Of a stretch of 64,000 bases of DNA, positions 16,498 through 26,106 are shown piece by piece. A program made the translations under genes and the position numbers. The notes under the pieces were generated by a model. That model saw only the letters and a list, made by a program, of their open reading frames with translations, was not told the DNA's origin and did no database searches. Within the stretch, counting starts at the first letter, position 1. Each line of letters begins with the position of its first letter. The stretch comes from a bacterium (lineage in GTDB: Bacteria; Krumholzibacteriota; Krumholzibacteriia; LZORAL124-64-63), in contig JADJYS010000037.1 of the NCBI GenBank assembly GCA_016719645.1, positions 1 to 64,000 of the forward strand. Reading direction: 5' to 3'.

Positions 16498-16941
16498 GTG
16501 CGCCAGAAAGTCCGGGTGGTCGTGACCTCACGGAGCACATCCGCAACCTACCGGATCATCGCTCTGGTGGCCCTGGGTGCGATGCTGTCTTGTTGTTCCA
16601 GCTACCACCCCGTCTCGGACCGCGGCGACGCCGACCACCCTGCGCCAGGCTCGGGCGCGGCCGGCATCGTTGTCGGCAGCCATGTGCGGATCACCCGCCA
16701 TCACGGTGAGCGCATCGCGGGGGTCGTGCTCGAAAGGGACGATGAGGCCCTGACCGTCCGGAGCTATGCGGCCCACGGCATGGCGGCACAAGTCGTCCCG
16801 ATTGCGGAGATCAGCGTCATCGAACTGCGCCAATCCGAGCCGGTCCCGATGTTGGGCAAGATCGCCATTGCTGGCATCGCCGTCGCGGTCGGGTATTACC
16901 TGCTGGTGGGGCTGGCGCTTTCTGGTGCGCGCCTCGATTAG
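16498..16941 (+). CDS. Small lipoprotein with C-terminal membrane helix
   Basis: Up to 147 residues from GTG 16498; GTG 16518-region codons are alternatives. It has a lipoprotein signal (IIALVALGAMLSC) and then a short domain, GSHVRITRHHGERIAGVVLE plus RDDEALTVR and VVPIAEISVIELRQ. That layout is the Sm-like/SH3-like barrel of small secreted proteins, in which a residue-binding loop is followed by 'I....I..I..'. A final hydrophobic helix (IAIAGIAVAVGYYLLVGLAL) anchors the C-terminus. It ends 17 bases before the next lipoprotein gene, so the two probably form an operon. Function unknown. Confidence 0.65.
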   Translation: MRQKVRVVVTSRSTSATYRIIALVALGAMLSCCSSYHPVSDRGDADHPAPGSGAAGIVVGSHVRITRHHGERIAGVVLERDDEALTVRSYAAHGMAAQVVPIAEISVIELRQSEPVPMLGKIAIAGIAVAVGYYLLVGLALSGARLD

Positions 16942-16958
16942 CATTTCCGGGGGCTGCC

Positions 16959-18024
16959 TTGAAGGCCATGATGTCCCGCGTGATCGCCGGCGCCATTCTG
17001 GTCGTCCTGGGGTGCGGCGACGAGCCGCCGTCCAGGCCGCGGCCGCCGGAGATCCCGGAGACGGAATTCATCACGACTTCCGACAACTATCTGAACAACC
17101 GCTTCTTCAAGCTGGATCTCGCAAGTCCGAACAGCTTGCCCGTTCACGACGTGCCGGGGCGCGACGCCTCACGCCAGCGCATCGACCGGGGATCGATCCG
17201 CGTGTACCGTCTGGTGACGGGCGGGGAACAGAAACCGGACGACGTCGCGAACATCGCGGCGTACCTGGACACCACGGGCGTGTTCTGGGTCGGCCCGGAC
17301 TGCCGCCCAACGACTTCCGGTCGCCCGTCGTCTACGGGGCGCGCTGGCGGGAGCTCGCGTGGCAACCCCTGGTGAATGCCGATGATGAGATCCAGGGTTG
17401 GATGTGGGCTCGGAATTGGGCGCGGGCGACGCGCTGGCGGTCGTCTATGATTTCTACCCCGGCGATGGCGACTTTTCCTGCAGGATCGGCGACAGGCCGC
17501 CCTACGACCCGCCGTTGGGCGAGCTGCCCGGCGTGGAAGCCGCCTACTACCGGATGAAGCTGCTGAAGGCGCCCGAGGGCGCGGTCGATTACTCGTTCCA
17601 CTACGTCATCAGGAACATCTACGAGCTCGGTCAAACGGACATCGATGCGACTTCATTCCGCTTCGTGATCGAAGAGGACTCCCGCTCCATCCGTCCGCCG
17701 ACGCAAACGGTCTTCCCTATCTCCCGGATTTTCGGGCTCGATCAGATCGACCTGGACGGCATCCCGGGCCACGATGGTCTGGTCGACATCGAAGATTACT
17801 GGATGATCGATCTGAACCGTGGGCTCATCCACTTCCCGCTGGACTGGCCCTTCGCGGCGAGCCGGTCGCAGTACGAGGCCTTCGCCGACAGCAGCGGCTT
17901 CACCTGGGACGGCACTTACCTGCAGGGCCACCAGGCGCACGAGCTGTACGACCCGCAGGTGCCGTCGGCGACGTACCCGGAGTACGGGCATTTTCGTTTG
18001 AGGGCGACCTACACGTTGAACTAG
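16959..18024 (+). pseudogene. SprA-domain-like lipoprotein, two frameshifts
   Basis: ATG 16959 gives a lipoprotein signal ending ILVVLGC. After a frameshift near 17285 and another near 17395 the reading continues to 18024, about 354 residues in all. The text YYRMKLLKAP, then YVIRNIYELGQTDIDATSFR, then ISRIFGLDQIDLDGIPGHDG and finally LNRGLIHFPLDWPF has the order seen in SprA, the giant outer-membrane translocon of the type IX secretion system. There 'KNIYNLG', 'LLGLDRLDxNxDPQPDGxxD' and 'NPQNGRIIFPxLEPFG' occur. SprA is over 2000 residues, so this is a short stand-alone version of that segment. Family assignment is from memory of the motif order. Confidence 0.55.
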
Positions 18025-18157
18025 GATGGACCACGAGGGTCCGGGAGGCCGCCACCGAACCGCCCCGCCGCGGCGACGCCATGCCGGGCGCCCGCGACGA
18101 CGCTTGATCGATGTTGTTGTGATTGCTGCCCCATATTTCCAATCGGAGGGATGAGCC

Positions 18158-19400
18158 ATGCCGCCTGCGAGCTCGCCATCGGCGCCCGGTTCGCCGGGGA
18201 AGGACCTGCGCCACATGGCGTTGACGACGCCGGCCGAGACGCTCGGCTTCTCGGCGGACGACGAGTATCCTGAGGTCTACGGCGTCCTCGTCGACTGGCC
18301 GATCTACAACAAGACCGTCGCCTCGATCCTCGCCATGCGCAATGGAACTAGTAGTCTCTACACGACGACCTCCTTCGGCGTCATCGGCGGGGAGATGCAC
18401 GCTTCAACCCGGCAGGCCGCCAAGCGCTGCGTCAGGGTCGCGGCAGATTGTCTCGCGTCCAGCGAGGCCGTCGCCGACTACCCGCTGCCGACGAAGCCCG
18501 GCGTGTACTTCTACCTGCTCACCTACGGCGGAGTGCGGCGCTGTGCCGGCGTCGAGGCAGACCTCGTGCGGGGGGGCGATCCACAGGGCGTCCTGTTCAA
18601 CGCCGCGCAGGTCCTGATGGCGCAGCTCCGCCGACAGACGCAGGAAGCGAAGGGCGGCTGGCGGGGCAAGGTGGGACGCCTTTTCAACCGGAGCCTGTCA
18701 CCGGACCAATTGCTAAGCAACGCGGTCGCCGACCACGACCTGGCCGAAGTCGAGGCGCAGCTGGCCGCCGGCGCCGACCCCAACGCGTGTTCCCCCGACC
18801 AAGCGCCCGTCATCGCCGTCGCGGCCAGCTACGGATGGTCCGACATCGTGGGCGTGCTCCTCGCGGCGGGGGGCCGATCCCTCGCTGCAGGTTCGCACGG
18901 GGAAGCGAGGCGCGTTCCGGGGCCCCCTGCTCTCCCTCCCGGCCGCCAACGGCTCGCTCGAGACCGCACGCACCTTGATCGCGGCCGGAGCGGATGTCGA
19001 TGCCGCCGATGCCACCGGCCTCACGCCGCTGATGTGCGCCGCGGGACAAGGCCACGAAGCCATCGTCCGGCTGCTGCTCGAGGCGGGCGCCAAGCTCGAA
19101 CTGCGGGACCAGGAAGGATTCACGGCGCTCACCTTCGCGGCGAACCGGGGCCAGGCCGCCGTCGCCGGGATCCTGCTTGCCCGCTGGCGCGGACGTGAAC
19201 GCCGCTGCCAGCGACGGGTCCACTCCGTCATGTTTGCGGCGCAACACGGACATGAAGAAACCGTTAAAACGCTGCTCGCGGCGGGTGCGGATCCCTCGGT
19301 GACCGGACGTCACGGCCTGTCGGCGATCGGGTTCGCCAAGCAGAACTCCCACGTGTATACGTTGGCTCTCCTGTTGGAGGCCGCGCGCGAAAGCGGGTAA
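18158..19400 (+). pseudogene. Ankyrin-repeat protein, frameshifted
   Basis: ATG 18158 follows ggaggg. The first about 170 residues form an unrecognised domain (VYGVLVDWPIYNKTVASILA, then GVYFYLLTYGGVRRC). From residue 185 there are about five ankyrin repeats with the usual TPLMxAAxxGH / LLxAGAxxN pattern (DLAEVEAQLAAGADPN, GLTPLMCAAGQGHEAIVRLL, GFTALTFAANRGQAAVAGIL, VMFAAQHGHEETVKTLLAAG). Indels near 18870 (in a G-rich run), near 18950 and near 19185 break the frame before the stop at 19400. Ankyrin repeats bind proteins. The N-terminal domain also occurs in conserved 'DUF' type proteins judging by its hydrophobic pattern, but I cannot name it. Confidence 0.7.
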
Positions 19401-19486
19401 CAGGCGAAACAGCCCGTCGCGCGCCGCACGCGGGTTGATCGCTAAGCACCGGCACATGCCGGCAAGGCTTTCCGGATCGGGGGGAC

Positions 19487-19930
19487 ATGGAGCCGTGTCG
19501 TCAATGCGGGTCGCCGGACCTGGTGACCATCCACCAGCTCGTCGTCGCCAAGTATCCGATCAGCGAGTTCATGCCGGAGGACGGAGAGAATCAGCCCGTC
19601 GACCCGACGCACTTCGTGTTCGATCACTTCGTCGACATTCCGCTCTGCGAAGATTGCCTCGGCAGTCGCACGATGCGCCGTAGGATCCTCGCGGCCGCCG
19701 GCGCCCTGGGTTTGAGCTATTTTACGATCATCGACTGGCTGTCCGGCGGAGCGGGTATGCAGTGGGCCTGGGTCCTGCTGGCGCCGGTCCTCGCGGGATG
19801 GTGCTATGTCATCGAACACCGCCGCGCTCCCGGCTACGCCCTCGACGCGATCCTGCACAAGCTGTGCAAGGCGCCGCCGGATCGCGCGCTGTTCACGATG
19901 CGGGAATGGGGGGAGACGCCGCATGCGTGA
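19487..19930 (+). CDS. Zinc-ribbon membrane protein
   Basis: A 147-residue intact protein. An N-terminal zinc ribbon is formed by C4-x2-C7 (EPCRQCGS) and C-x2-C about 50 residues later (LCEDCLGS). It is followed by two hydrophobic helices (ILAAAGALGLSYFTIIDWL and WAWVLLAPVLAGWCYVI) and a basic cytoplasmic tail. The fold is common in small uncharacterised inner-membrane proteins. The ATG at 19487 lies 86 bases after the ankyrin gene, and 36 bases precede the next gene, consistent with co-transcription. Confidence 0.7.
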   Translation: MEPCRQCGSPDLVTIHQLVVAKYPISEFMPEDGENQPVDPTHFVFDHFVDIPLCEDCLGSRTMRRRILAAAGALGLSYFTIIDWLSGGAGMQWAWVLLAPVLAGWCYVIEHRRAPGYALDAILHKLCKAPPDRALFTMREWGETPHA

Positions 19931-19966
19931 ATCGACGCCACCACGCAGGACACGAGGGAACCCGGA

Positions 19967-20329
19967 GTGAGGCGCTTCCTGTTCGTGTGCAGCCACAACC
20001 GCGCCAGGAGCCCCACTGCGGAGTGGGTCTTCGCTCAACTTCCCGACACGGAGACGAAATCGGCAGGTCTGAGCGAATACGCCGTGAATCGCCTGACGCC
20101 GGAGTTGATCGCGTGGGCTGAGGTCGTTTTCGTCATGGAGCGGGCCCAGAAAAGCAAGCTGATCAAGCTGTTCGGAAACACGGCGGCCGGAAAACGGATT
20201 GTCGTTCTGGACATCCGCGATGAGTACGAGTGCATGGATCCCGGACTCGTCGCACTGCTAGAAGCGAAGTCGGCGCCGTGGCGGGCGCCGCCGCCGGCCG
20301 CGACAACTCCTTCTCCGGTGTTGCCGTAG
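19967..20329 (+). CDS. Low-molecular-weight protein-tyrosine-phosphatase-like protein
   Basis: A 120-residue protein from GTG 19967. The phosphatase P-loop C8-x5-R14-S15 (CSHNRARS) sits right after the first strand (RRFLFV). The second conserved element, an Asp-containing loop near the C-terminus, is represented by VVLDIRDEYECMDPGLVALL. Length and motifs match the short bacterial family of predicted tyrosine phosphatases (about 110 residues) rather than Wzb-type enzymes. The last 15 residues (proline- and alanine-rich) do not fit and may come from a frameshift after LLEAK. Confidence 0.75.
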   Translation: MRRFLFVCSHNRARSPTAEWVFAQLPDTETKSAGLSEYAVNRLTPELIAWAEVVFVMERAQKSKLIKLFGNTAAGKRIVVLDIRDEYECMDPGLVALLEAKSAPWRAPPPAATTPSPVLP

Positions 20330-20386
20330 ATGCTAGGATCGGTATGCAGGCGCGCACCCGAACACCGTCGCGGAGGCCGACCGTTC

Positions 20387-21130
20387 ATGACCGACGACAA
20401 ATCCACCTGGGAGCGGTTCTTCGACGCCCACGCCCCGCTCTACATGGACAACGTGTTCACGAAGAACACCCAGCGCGAGGTGGACTTCCTGCTGGAGGAG
20501 CTGGCGCCGCCCCCGGGCGGGTCGATCCTCGACGTCGGCTGCGGCACGGGGCGCCACGCGGTCGAACTGGCGAAGCGTGGGTACGCGGTCACCGGCCTGG
20601 ACCTGTCCGCGGCCATGCTGGAGCAGGCGGCGGCGGCCGCGCGGGCGGCGGGCGTGATGGCGGACTGGGTGCACGCCGACGCGGCGCGGTTCACGCTCCC
20701 CGGGCGCTACGACGCGGCCATCTGCCTCTGCGAGGGCTCCTTCGGCCTGCTCGGCCAGGCCGACGACCCGATCGAGCAGCCGCTGGCGATCCTGCGCAAC
20801 ATCTCCGCCAGCCTCAAGCCGGGCGCGAAGGCCCTGCTCACGGTGCTGAACGGGGCCAACATGTTCCGTCGCTACCAGGACCAGGACGTTCGGGAAGGCC
20901 GCTTCGACCCCCTGCGGATCGTCGAGTCGTACGCCATGGCCCCCCGCGAGGGGCAACCGACCATCCCGGTCCGCGAACGGGCGTTCGTGGCGACGGAGCT
21001 GGTCCTGATGTGCCGGCTGGCCGGCATGCCGGTCCTCGAGATATGGGGCGGCACGGCCGGCAACTGGGGGCGGCGGCAGCTCGAGCTCGACGAGATCGAG
21101 CTTATGGTCGTGGCTCGCAAAGAGGCGTGA
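20387..21130 (+). CDS. Class I SAM-dependent methyltransferase
   Basis: A 247-residue intact protein from ATG 20387 with cggagg at 20371-20376. SAM-binding motifs are clear: ILDVGCGTGRHAVELAKRGY (motif I), VTGLDLSAAML (motif II), WVHADAARF (motif III) and YDAAICLCEGSFGLL (motif IV). It then has LKPGAKALLTVLNG and a C-terminal strand pair. The order and the ICLCEGSFG segment match the widespread YcgJ/SmtA-like methyltransferases of unknown substrate. The 299 bases after it (21131-21429) hold no gene that I can support. Confidence 0.88.
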   Translation: MTDDKSTWERFFDAHAPLYMDNVFTKNTQREVDFLLEELAPPPGGSILDVGCGTGRHAVELAKRGYAVTGLDLSAAMLEQAAAAARAAGVMADWVHADAARFTLPGRYDAAICLCEGSFGLLGQADDPIEQPLAILRNISASLKPGAKALLTVLNGANMFRRYQDQDVREGRFDPLRIVESYAMAPREGQPTIPVRERAFVATELVLMCRLAGMPVLEIWGGTAGNWGRRQLELDEIELMVVARKEA

Positions 21131-21429
21131 TCACGGCGCGATTCCCGGCGAGCAAGGGAAGTTCCCCGACGGTGAGGGGATCGAGCTGCTGACGGCGCCA
21201 GGGCGGCTGCGAATTCCGGCAAGAAGTGAAGGTCGCGGAGCTGTTGGCGCCCGAATTCGACTTCCTGTTCATTGTCCGCGACTGCTGTTCGCCGCCCGAC
21301 TGGTCCAGGCGCTCCGTCCACCTCAATTCTGCGATGGCATGGATTGCCGCGGCGGCTCATGATGGTCCGACCCGTCTCCGGGATGCGGGCCACCGGACGA
21401 CGCTGCAACCGACGCTTCATCACTCAACA

Positions 21430-21840
21430 ATGGCGTGGTGTCCCGTGGAAGATCAGCTGAAGCACTATTCGAACAAGCTGGCCTACGAGATCGATGCGTG
21501 GGACCTCAAGGCGGCGCTCGATCGCGGCGAGAACGTCGTCGTCGTCGATGCGCGCTCCCCGGAGGCGTTTGCGACCGAACACATTCCGGGCGCCATCAGC
21601 CTTCCCCATCGAACCATGAGTGCCGAAACCACCGCCTCGCTCGACAGGTCGGCGGTCGTGGTCACCTACTGCGACGGCATCGGGTGCAACGCATCCACCA
21701 AGGGCGCGTTGAACATGGTTCGTTTGGGGTTTCGGGTCAAAGAGCTGATGGGCGGGCTCGACTGGTGGAAGCGCGACGGCCATCCGACAGAGGGGGCGGC
21801 CTCGGCATCCGGCGGCGATCAGACCTGTGGCTGCGGGTGA
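21430..21840 (+). CDS. Rhodanese-like domain protein
   Basis: A 136-residue single-domain rhodanese. The N-terminal half has WDLKAALDRGENVVVVDARS and the CH2A-like segment FATEHIPGAISLPH. The active-site loop is YCDGIGCNAS, with C81 as the likely persulfide-carrying cysteine and C86 nearby, and the second half has MVRLGFRVKELMGGLDWWK. The end QTCGCG adds two further cysteines. Rhodaneses transfer sulfane sulfur; the acceptor is unknown. ATG 21430 has no strong ribosome site, and GTG 21445 is a possible alternative. It is followed 12 bases later by the NAD-binding gene, so the two may be co-transcribed. Confidence 0.85.
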   Translation: MAWCPVEDQLKHYSNKLAYEIDAWDLKAALDRGENVVVVDARSPEAFATEHIPGAISLPHRTMSAETTASLDRSAVVVTYCDGIGCNASTKGALNMVRLGFRVKELMGGLDWWKRDGHPTEGAASASGGDQTCGCG

Positions 21841-21852
21841 TCGGGGGGGCGA

Positions 21853-22582
21853 GTGTCCTCGGAAAGAACGGTCCTTCTCGTCGGCGGCACGGGGCGCACG
21901 GGTCAACGCGTCCTGTGTCGGCTGCTGGAGCGCGGCGTCGCCGTGCGCGCCGTCGTGCGGTCGGCCGGCCGGCTGCCGCCGGGTGTCGCCGGCGATCCGC
22001 GGCTGACGGTCGTCGAGGCCGACCTCCTGGCGCTCGACGACGAGGGTCTCGCGGCGCAGGTCCGCGGCTGCGAGGCGGTCGTCTCGTGCCTCGGCCACAC
22101 GATCAGCCTGAGGGGCGTGTTCGGCCCGCCGCACGATCTGGTCGCGCGGGCCACGGCGCGCCTCTGCGGGGCGATCCGAGATTCGCGGCCGGCAGCGCCG
22201 GTGAAGTTCATCCTCATGAGCAGCGTTTCGGTCGACCACCCCGGCACGACCGACGAGCGACGGACGGACCCGGAGCGGCTGCTGCTGCGGGTGCTCCGCC
22301 GCCTGGTCCCGCCCGCCCGGGACAACCAGCGCCGCGGACTTCCTCCACGCCGTGGTCGGGACGGAAGACCCGCACGTGCGGTGGGTCGTCGTCCGCCCGG
22401 ACACCCTCCGGGAAGGGGAGGTCTCGGCGTACGCGCTCCACGAGCACCCGGTGAGCAGCCTCTTCAGGCCGGACGACACCCGCATGTCGAACGTCGCCGA
22501 TTTCATGTGCGATCTGGCGACCGCTGACGGATCTTGGGACGAGTGGGCGGGGCGGCTGCCCGTGATCGTCGACAGGACCTGA
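21853..22582 (+). pseudogene. NAD(P)-binding (NmrA/SDR-like) protein, one frameshift
   Basis: GTG 21853 begins a Rossmann domain: TVLLVGGTGRTGQRVLCRLL (glycine motif GGTGRTG), AVRAVVRSAG and LTVVEADLL. VKFILMSSVSVDHPG follows as the serine-containing strand. A frameshift near 22330 (in cccgcccgggac) leads into ADFLHAVVGTEDPHVRWVVV, RPDTLREGEV and a stop at 22582. The reconstructed length is about 242 residues, typical of NAD(P)H-binding atypical SDRs. No catalytic Tyr-x3-Lys is seen, consistent with the atypical group. Confidence 0.72.
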
Positions 22583-22603
22583 TCGATCCGTCCGGAGGAA
22601 GCC

Positions 22604-23036
22604 ATGTACGAAGCCAAGACGAAACCCACCAAGGCCGGCGTCGCCGCCTTCCTCGGCGCCATCGCGGACCCCGAGCGCCGGCGCGATTGCCGGGCGCTCT
22701 CCGCCCTGATGAAGCGGGTGACCGGCTGCAGCCCCCGGATGTGGGGGACGAGCATCGTGGGGTTCGACACGTACCACTACAAGTACGCGAGCGGGCACGA
22801 GGGCGACTCGTGCGTCGTGGTACTCGCCCCGCAAGGGGGATATCAGCATCTACCTGGTCCCCGGGTACGAGGCGGCGCCGGTCAAGGCGCTGCTCGCCAA
22901 GCTGGGCAAGCACAAGACGGGCAAGGCCTGTCTGTACGTCCGGCGTCTCGCCGACGTCGACACGGCTGTCCTCGAGCAGCTCGTGGCTCATTCCGTGGCG
23001 GAGATCAGGCGGAGATATCCGCCGCAGGCGGTTTGA
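22604..23036 (+). pseudogene. DUF1801-family protein, one frameshift
   Basis: ATG 22604 follows cggagga. The sequence MYEAKTKPTKAGVAAFLGAI, MKRVTGCSPRMWGTSIVGFD and TYHYKYASGHEGD is characteristic of DUF1801 (YdhG-like) proteins. The frame breaks near 22835 (in gccccgcaaggggg) and resumes with GDISIYLVPGYEAAPVKALL, then LAKLGKHKTGKACLYVRRLA to QAV at 23036. Reconstructed length about 143 residues, normal for the family. A second, intact DUF1801-type protein is encoded at 46664-47074. Confidence 0.72.
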
Positions 23037-23061
23037 CGGCTGGCGTTCGACGTGTCCGGCC

Positions 23062-24782
23062 CTAGCGCAGCAGGGTCATCCGGCGACGCGCGGCTCCCTG
23101 CGGCGTCTCCAGGGCATAGAAGTAGAGCCCCGACGGCACGTCCCGCCCCTGACCGTCCCGTCCGGTCCAGCTCACCTGGTGCCAGCCCGCCGCAGCGGTG
23201 TTGCCGACCAGCGTGCAGACCCTGCGCCCGGCGAGGTCGTACACCGACAGGTCGACGGGCCCGGCGCGTTCGACGCGGTAGCGGATCAGCGTGCCCGGGT
23301 TGAAGGGGTTGGGCTGGTTCTGCAGCAGCCCCGTGCGCGGCAGCGCCGGCGCCGGCGTGGCGCCGCCCGCCGCGCCGCCGAATCCCAGCCCCGGCAGCGC
23401 GTTCCCGTCGAAGTCGAACAGCGCCAGGTTCTCCCAGGGGTTCTGCGGTCCGCCCGTCGTCGGGATGAACGCCGGCTCCCAGTAGACCGTCCCGACGCCG
23501 CCCGACGTCTCGACGATCCGCCGCACGTCCCGCAAGAAATCCAGCTGCCCCTGCGGGGTGGCCGGATAGCCGGCCACCAGATCCTCCGGGCCGTCGACGA
23601 AATTGCCCGTGCCGTCGGCCGCCGCCAGCGTCCAGGGGTAGGCCGTCTCGACCACCATGACCGGCTTCCCGTACCGCGGCCCGAGGTCGCGCAGGTTGGT
23701 TTCGAGCTGCCAGAGCGAGCCGTGCCACCAGGGGTAGTACGACAGCCCGATCCGTCGTAGTCCACCGCGGCGGCCGCCAGATGGTCGAGGAACCAGCGGC
23801 AGCGCGCGTTGTCGCCGCCGGGCGACAGGTGCACGATCAGCTCCGGTGCCCTCGTCCGGGGGCAGTGCGGCCGGGCGGCGCCCGCGGCCGCCTGCAGCAG
23901 GGCCGTCAGCGCGTCCCACTGCGCCGGCGTGTCGCAGGGACCGCCCGGCCAGCCGACGCGGCCGGCGTCCCACAGCAGGCCCGCGTCGATCTCGTTGCCG
24001 AGCTGCACGTAGCGCAGGGCCAGGCCATCGTCGGTGAAGCGGGCGACGACGCGCGCCGTGTACGCGGCCAACGAATCGGCGAGCGCCGGCAGCGCGACGC
24101 CCTGCCAGGCGGCGGGCAGCGTCTGCTGGCCGGGGTCGGCCCAGGAGTCGCAGTAGTGCAGGTCGAGCATCAGGTCGAAGCCCGCGGCCCGCACCCGGCG
24201 GGCGTGATCGAGGGTGGCCTCGAGCCCGTACCAGGGCTCGTCCGGCGTGTGCCACAGCCGCAACCGCACCAGCCCAAGGCCCGCATCCCCGGCCAAGTCG
24301 AGCAGGGGCGCCGGTTGGCCGTCGCGGCGATAGATCGCGCCGAGCGCCTCCAGCCGCGGCGCGTAGGAGAGGTCCGCTCCAACCCGGCGGGCGTCCGGGG
24401 CGGCGAGGTCGCTCAGGTCGTCGAAGGGGACGGTCGGCGCGGCGCCGCCCGCGGCGGGCACCTGCCAGGTCCGGTTGGGGATGTCCTCTTCCCACACCTC
24501 GGCGCCGCCGCTGCGCACGATCAGGAACTTGTAGGCGATGGCGCCGGGGGGCAGGTCGGCGAGCACCTCGAAGGTGCCCTGGCCGGCGCCTGCCTGCAGG
24601 ACGCGCTGCCCGGCGGCCCAGCCGTCGAAATCGCCGCGCACCTCGACGGTATCGGTCGACGGGTCGAAGTAGCCCGCGGCCAGGTAGGGCCCCATGTCCA
24701 CCCGGAAGGTCACGGGTGCGGCCGGGGCCCGGGCGGGCAGCAGCGCGGTGCAGCAGAAAATCCAGAGCAGCGGACGTCGCAC
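23062..24782 (-). pseudogene. Secreted GH53 endo-beta-1,4-galactanase with FlgD-like C-terminal domain, frameshifted
   Basis: The N-terminus is a signal peptide (RRPLLWIFCCTALLPARAPA). A CBM20/48-like starch-binding fold domain follows (about residues 23-120, VEVRGDFDGWAAGQ). The GH53 barrel then begins at DLSYAPRLEALGAIY. Acid/base Glu is in VQLGNEIDAGLLW and nucleophile Glu in MVVETAYPW. These enzymes cut beta-1,4-galactan side chains of pectin. The C-terminus has QNQPNPFNPGTLIRYRV plus VYDLAGRRVCTL and ends RRMTLLR, a FlgD-Ig/T9SS-like sorting domain. The frame breaks at about 23753: restoring one C gives VDYDRIGLSYYPWW, the conserved GH53 strand, so a single-base loss is likely an error or a very recent mutation. 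Confidence 0.82.
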
Positions 24783-24939
24783 GTTGTTCCGCCTGTCGGT
24801 GCGGGAGAGGGCGCGGGGGCCGGGTCCGGGACCGCTCCATTATAAACCATGACGGCGTCGGGTGCGGCGCCAGCGTCCGGCACGAAGGTGGCTTACCCTG
24901 TGGAAGCCCGTCCCTTCCCGCCATCCGCCGAGGAGACCC

Positions 24940-25990
24940 ATGCCCAGAATCCGCGCCGCAGGCACCAGCGTCCCCGCCACCCGCATCGACCAGGCCGAAG
25001 CCGAAGCCTTCGCCCGCCTGAAGTTCGCCGGCCGCATCCCGGACCTCGAGCGCCTGATGCCCCTGTTCGCCAACTCCGGCATCGCGACCCGCTACTTCGC
25101 CGCGCCGCGCGACTGGTTCTTCACGTCCCACGACATGGCCGAGAAGAGCGCGCTCTACGCCGTCGAGGCGACCCGCCTCTCGGCCGAAGCCGCCGGACGC
25201 GCCCTGGCCGCCGCGCAGCTCGCGCCCGGCGACATCGACTACATCATCTACGTGAACACCACCGGCCTCGCGACGCCCTCGATCGACGCCCGCCTGATCA
25301 ACGTCCTGGGCCTGCGCCGCGACATCCGCCGCACGCCGATCTGGGGCCCTGGCTGCGCGGGCGGGGCGGCCGGCCTGTCCCACGCCCACCACTACGCGCT
25401 GGCCCACCCGCGCGCGGATCCTGGTCGTGGCCACCGAGCTGTGCGGCCTGACCTTCCTGCCGGACGACACATCCAAGGCCAACCTCGTGGCCACGGCCCT
25501 GTTCGCCGACGGGGCCGCCGCCGTGGTGGTCTGCGGCGACGAGACCGACGGGCCGGGACTGGAGATCCTCGGCACCGGCAGCCGCTTCTTCCCCGACTCG
25601 CTGGACGTCATGGGCTGGACCGTGCTGCAGGAGGGACTGCAGGTGGTCTTCGCCCAGAGGATCCCGGAGATCGTTCTGGAGACCGCGGCCGAAGACGTGG
25701 GCGCCTTCCTGTCCCGCTTCGACCTGAAGGTCGCCGACCTCGGGGCCTTCCTGCTGCACCCCGGCGGCGCCAAGGTGCTGGAGGCGTATCGGGAGGCGCT
25801 GGACCTGCGCCCGGAACAGCTCGACCTGGCGCGCGACGTGCTGCGCGATTTCGGCAACATGTCCTCGGCGACGGTCCTGTTCGTGCTGGAGCGGCACCTG
25901 AAGGCGCACGGCGCGGGCAACGGGGGGCACGGGCTGATCTCGTCGTTGGGGCCGGGGTTCTGTTCGGAGTCGTTGCTGGTGGAGCTGTAG
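24940..25990 (+). pseudogene. Type III polyketide synthase (chalcone/stilbene synthase family), frameshifted
   Basis: ATG 24940 follows gaggaga. The catalytic triad of the family is complete once the halves are joined: C139 in IWGPGCAGGAAGL, His in FLLHPGGAKVL and Asn in DFGNMSSATVLF. The ending ISSLGPGFCSESLLVEL is also typical. The enzyme condenses malonyl-CoA onto acyl starters to make alkylresorcinols or pyrones. The break near 25413 falls in a cgcgcgcgg dinucleotide repeat, and two missing bases would restore HPRARILVVATEL. About 350 residues in total. No methyltransferase or oxidase partner sits beside it, so the product is unknown. Confidence 0.82.
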
Positions 25991-26106
25991 AGCGAGGGCC
26001 GCCGCCCCGCAGCAGCGGCCCCCCACGATCTGCTCACCGGCGCCGACCCCGACCGACCGCGCTGGTCTGCCCGCGGCGCGTGCAGCCGCGACGGCTCAGG
26101 ACGGGC

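Noticed and set aside
26015..26021. Terminator between the polyketide synthase and the convergent lipoprotein gene
   Set aside because: A 7-bp GC-rich inverted repeat (25996-26002 with 26015-26021) exists but has no T run on either strand.
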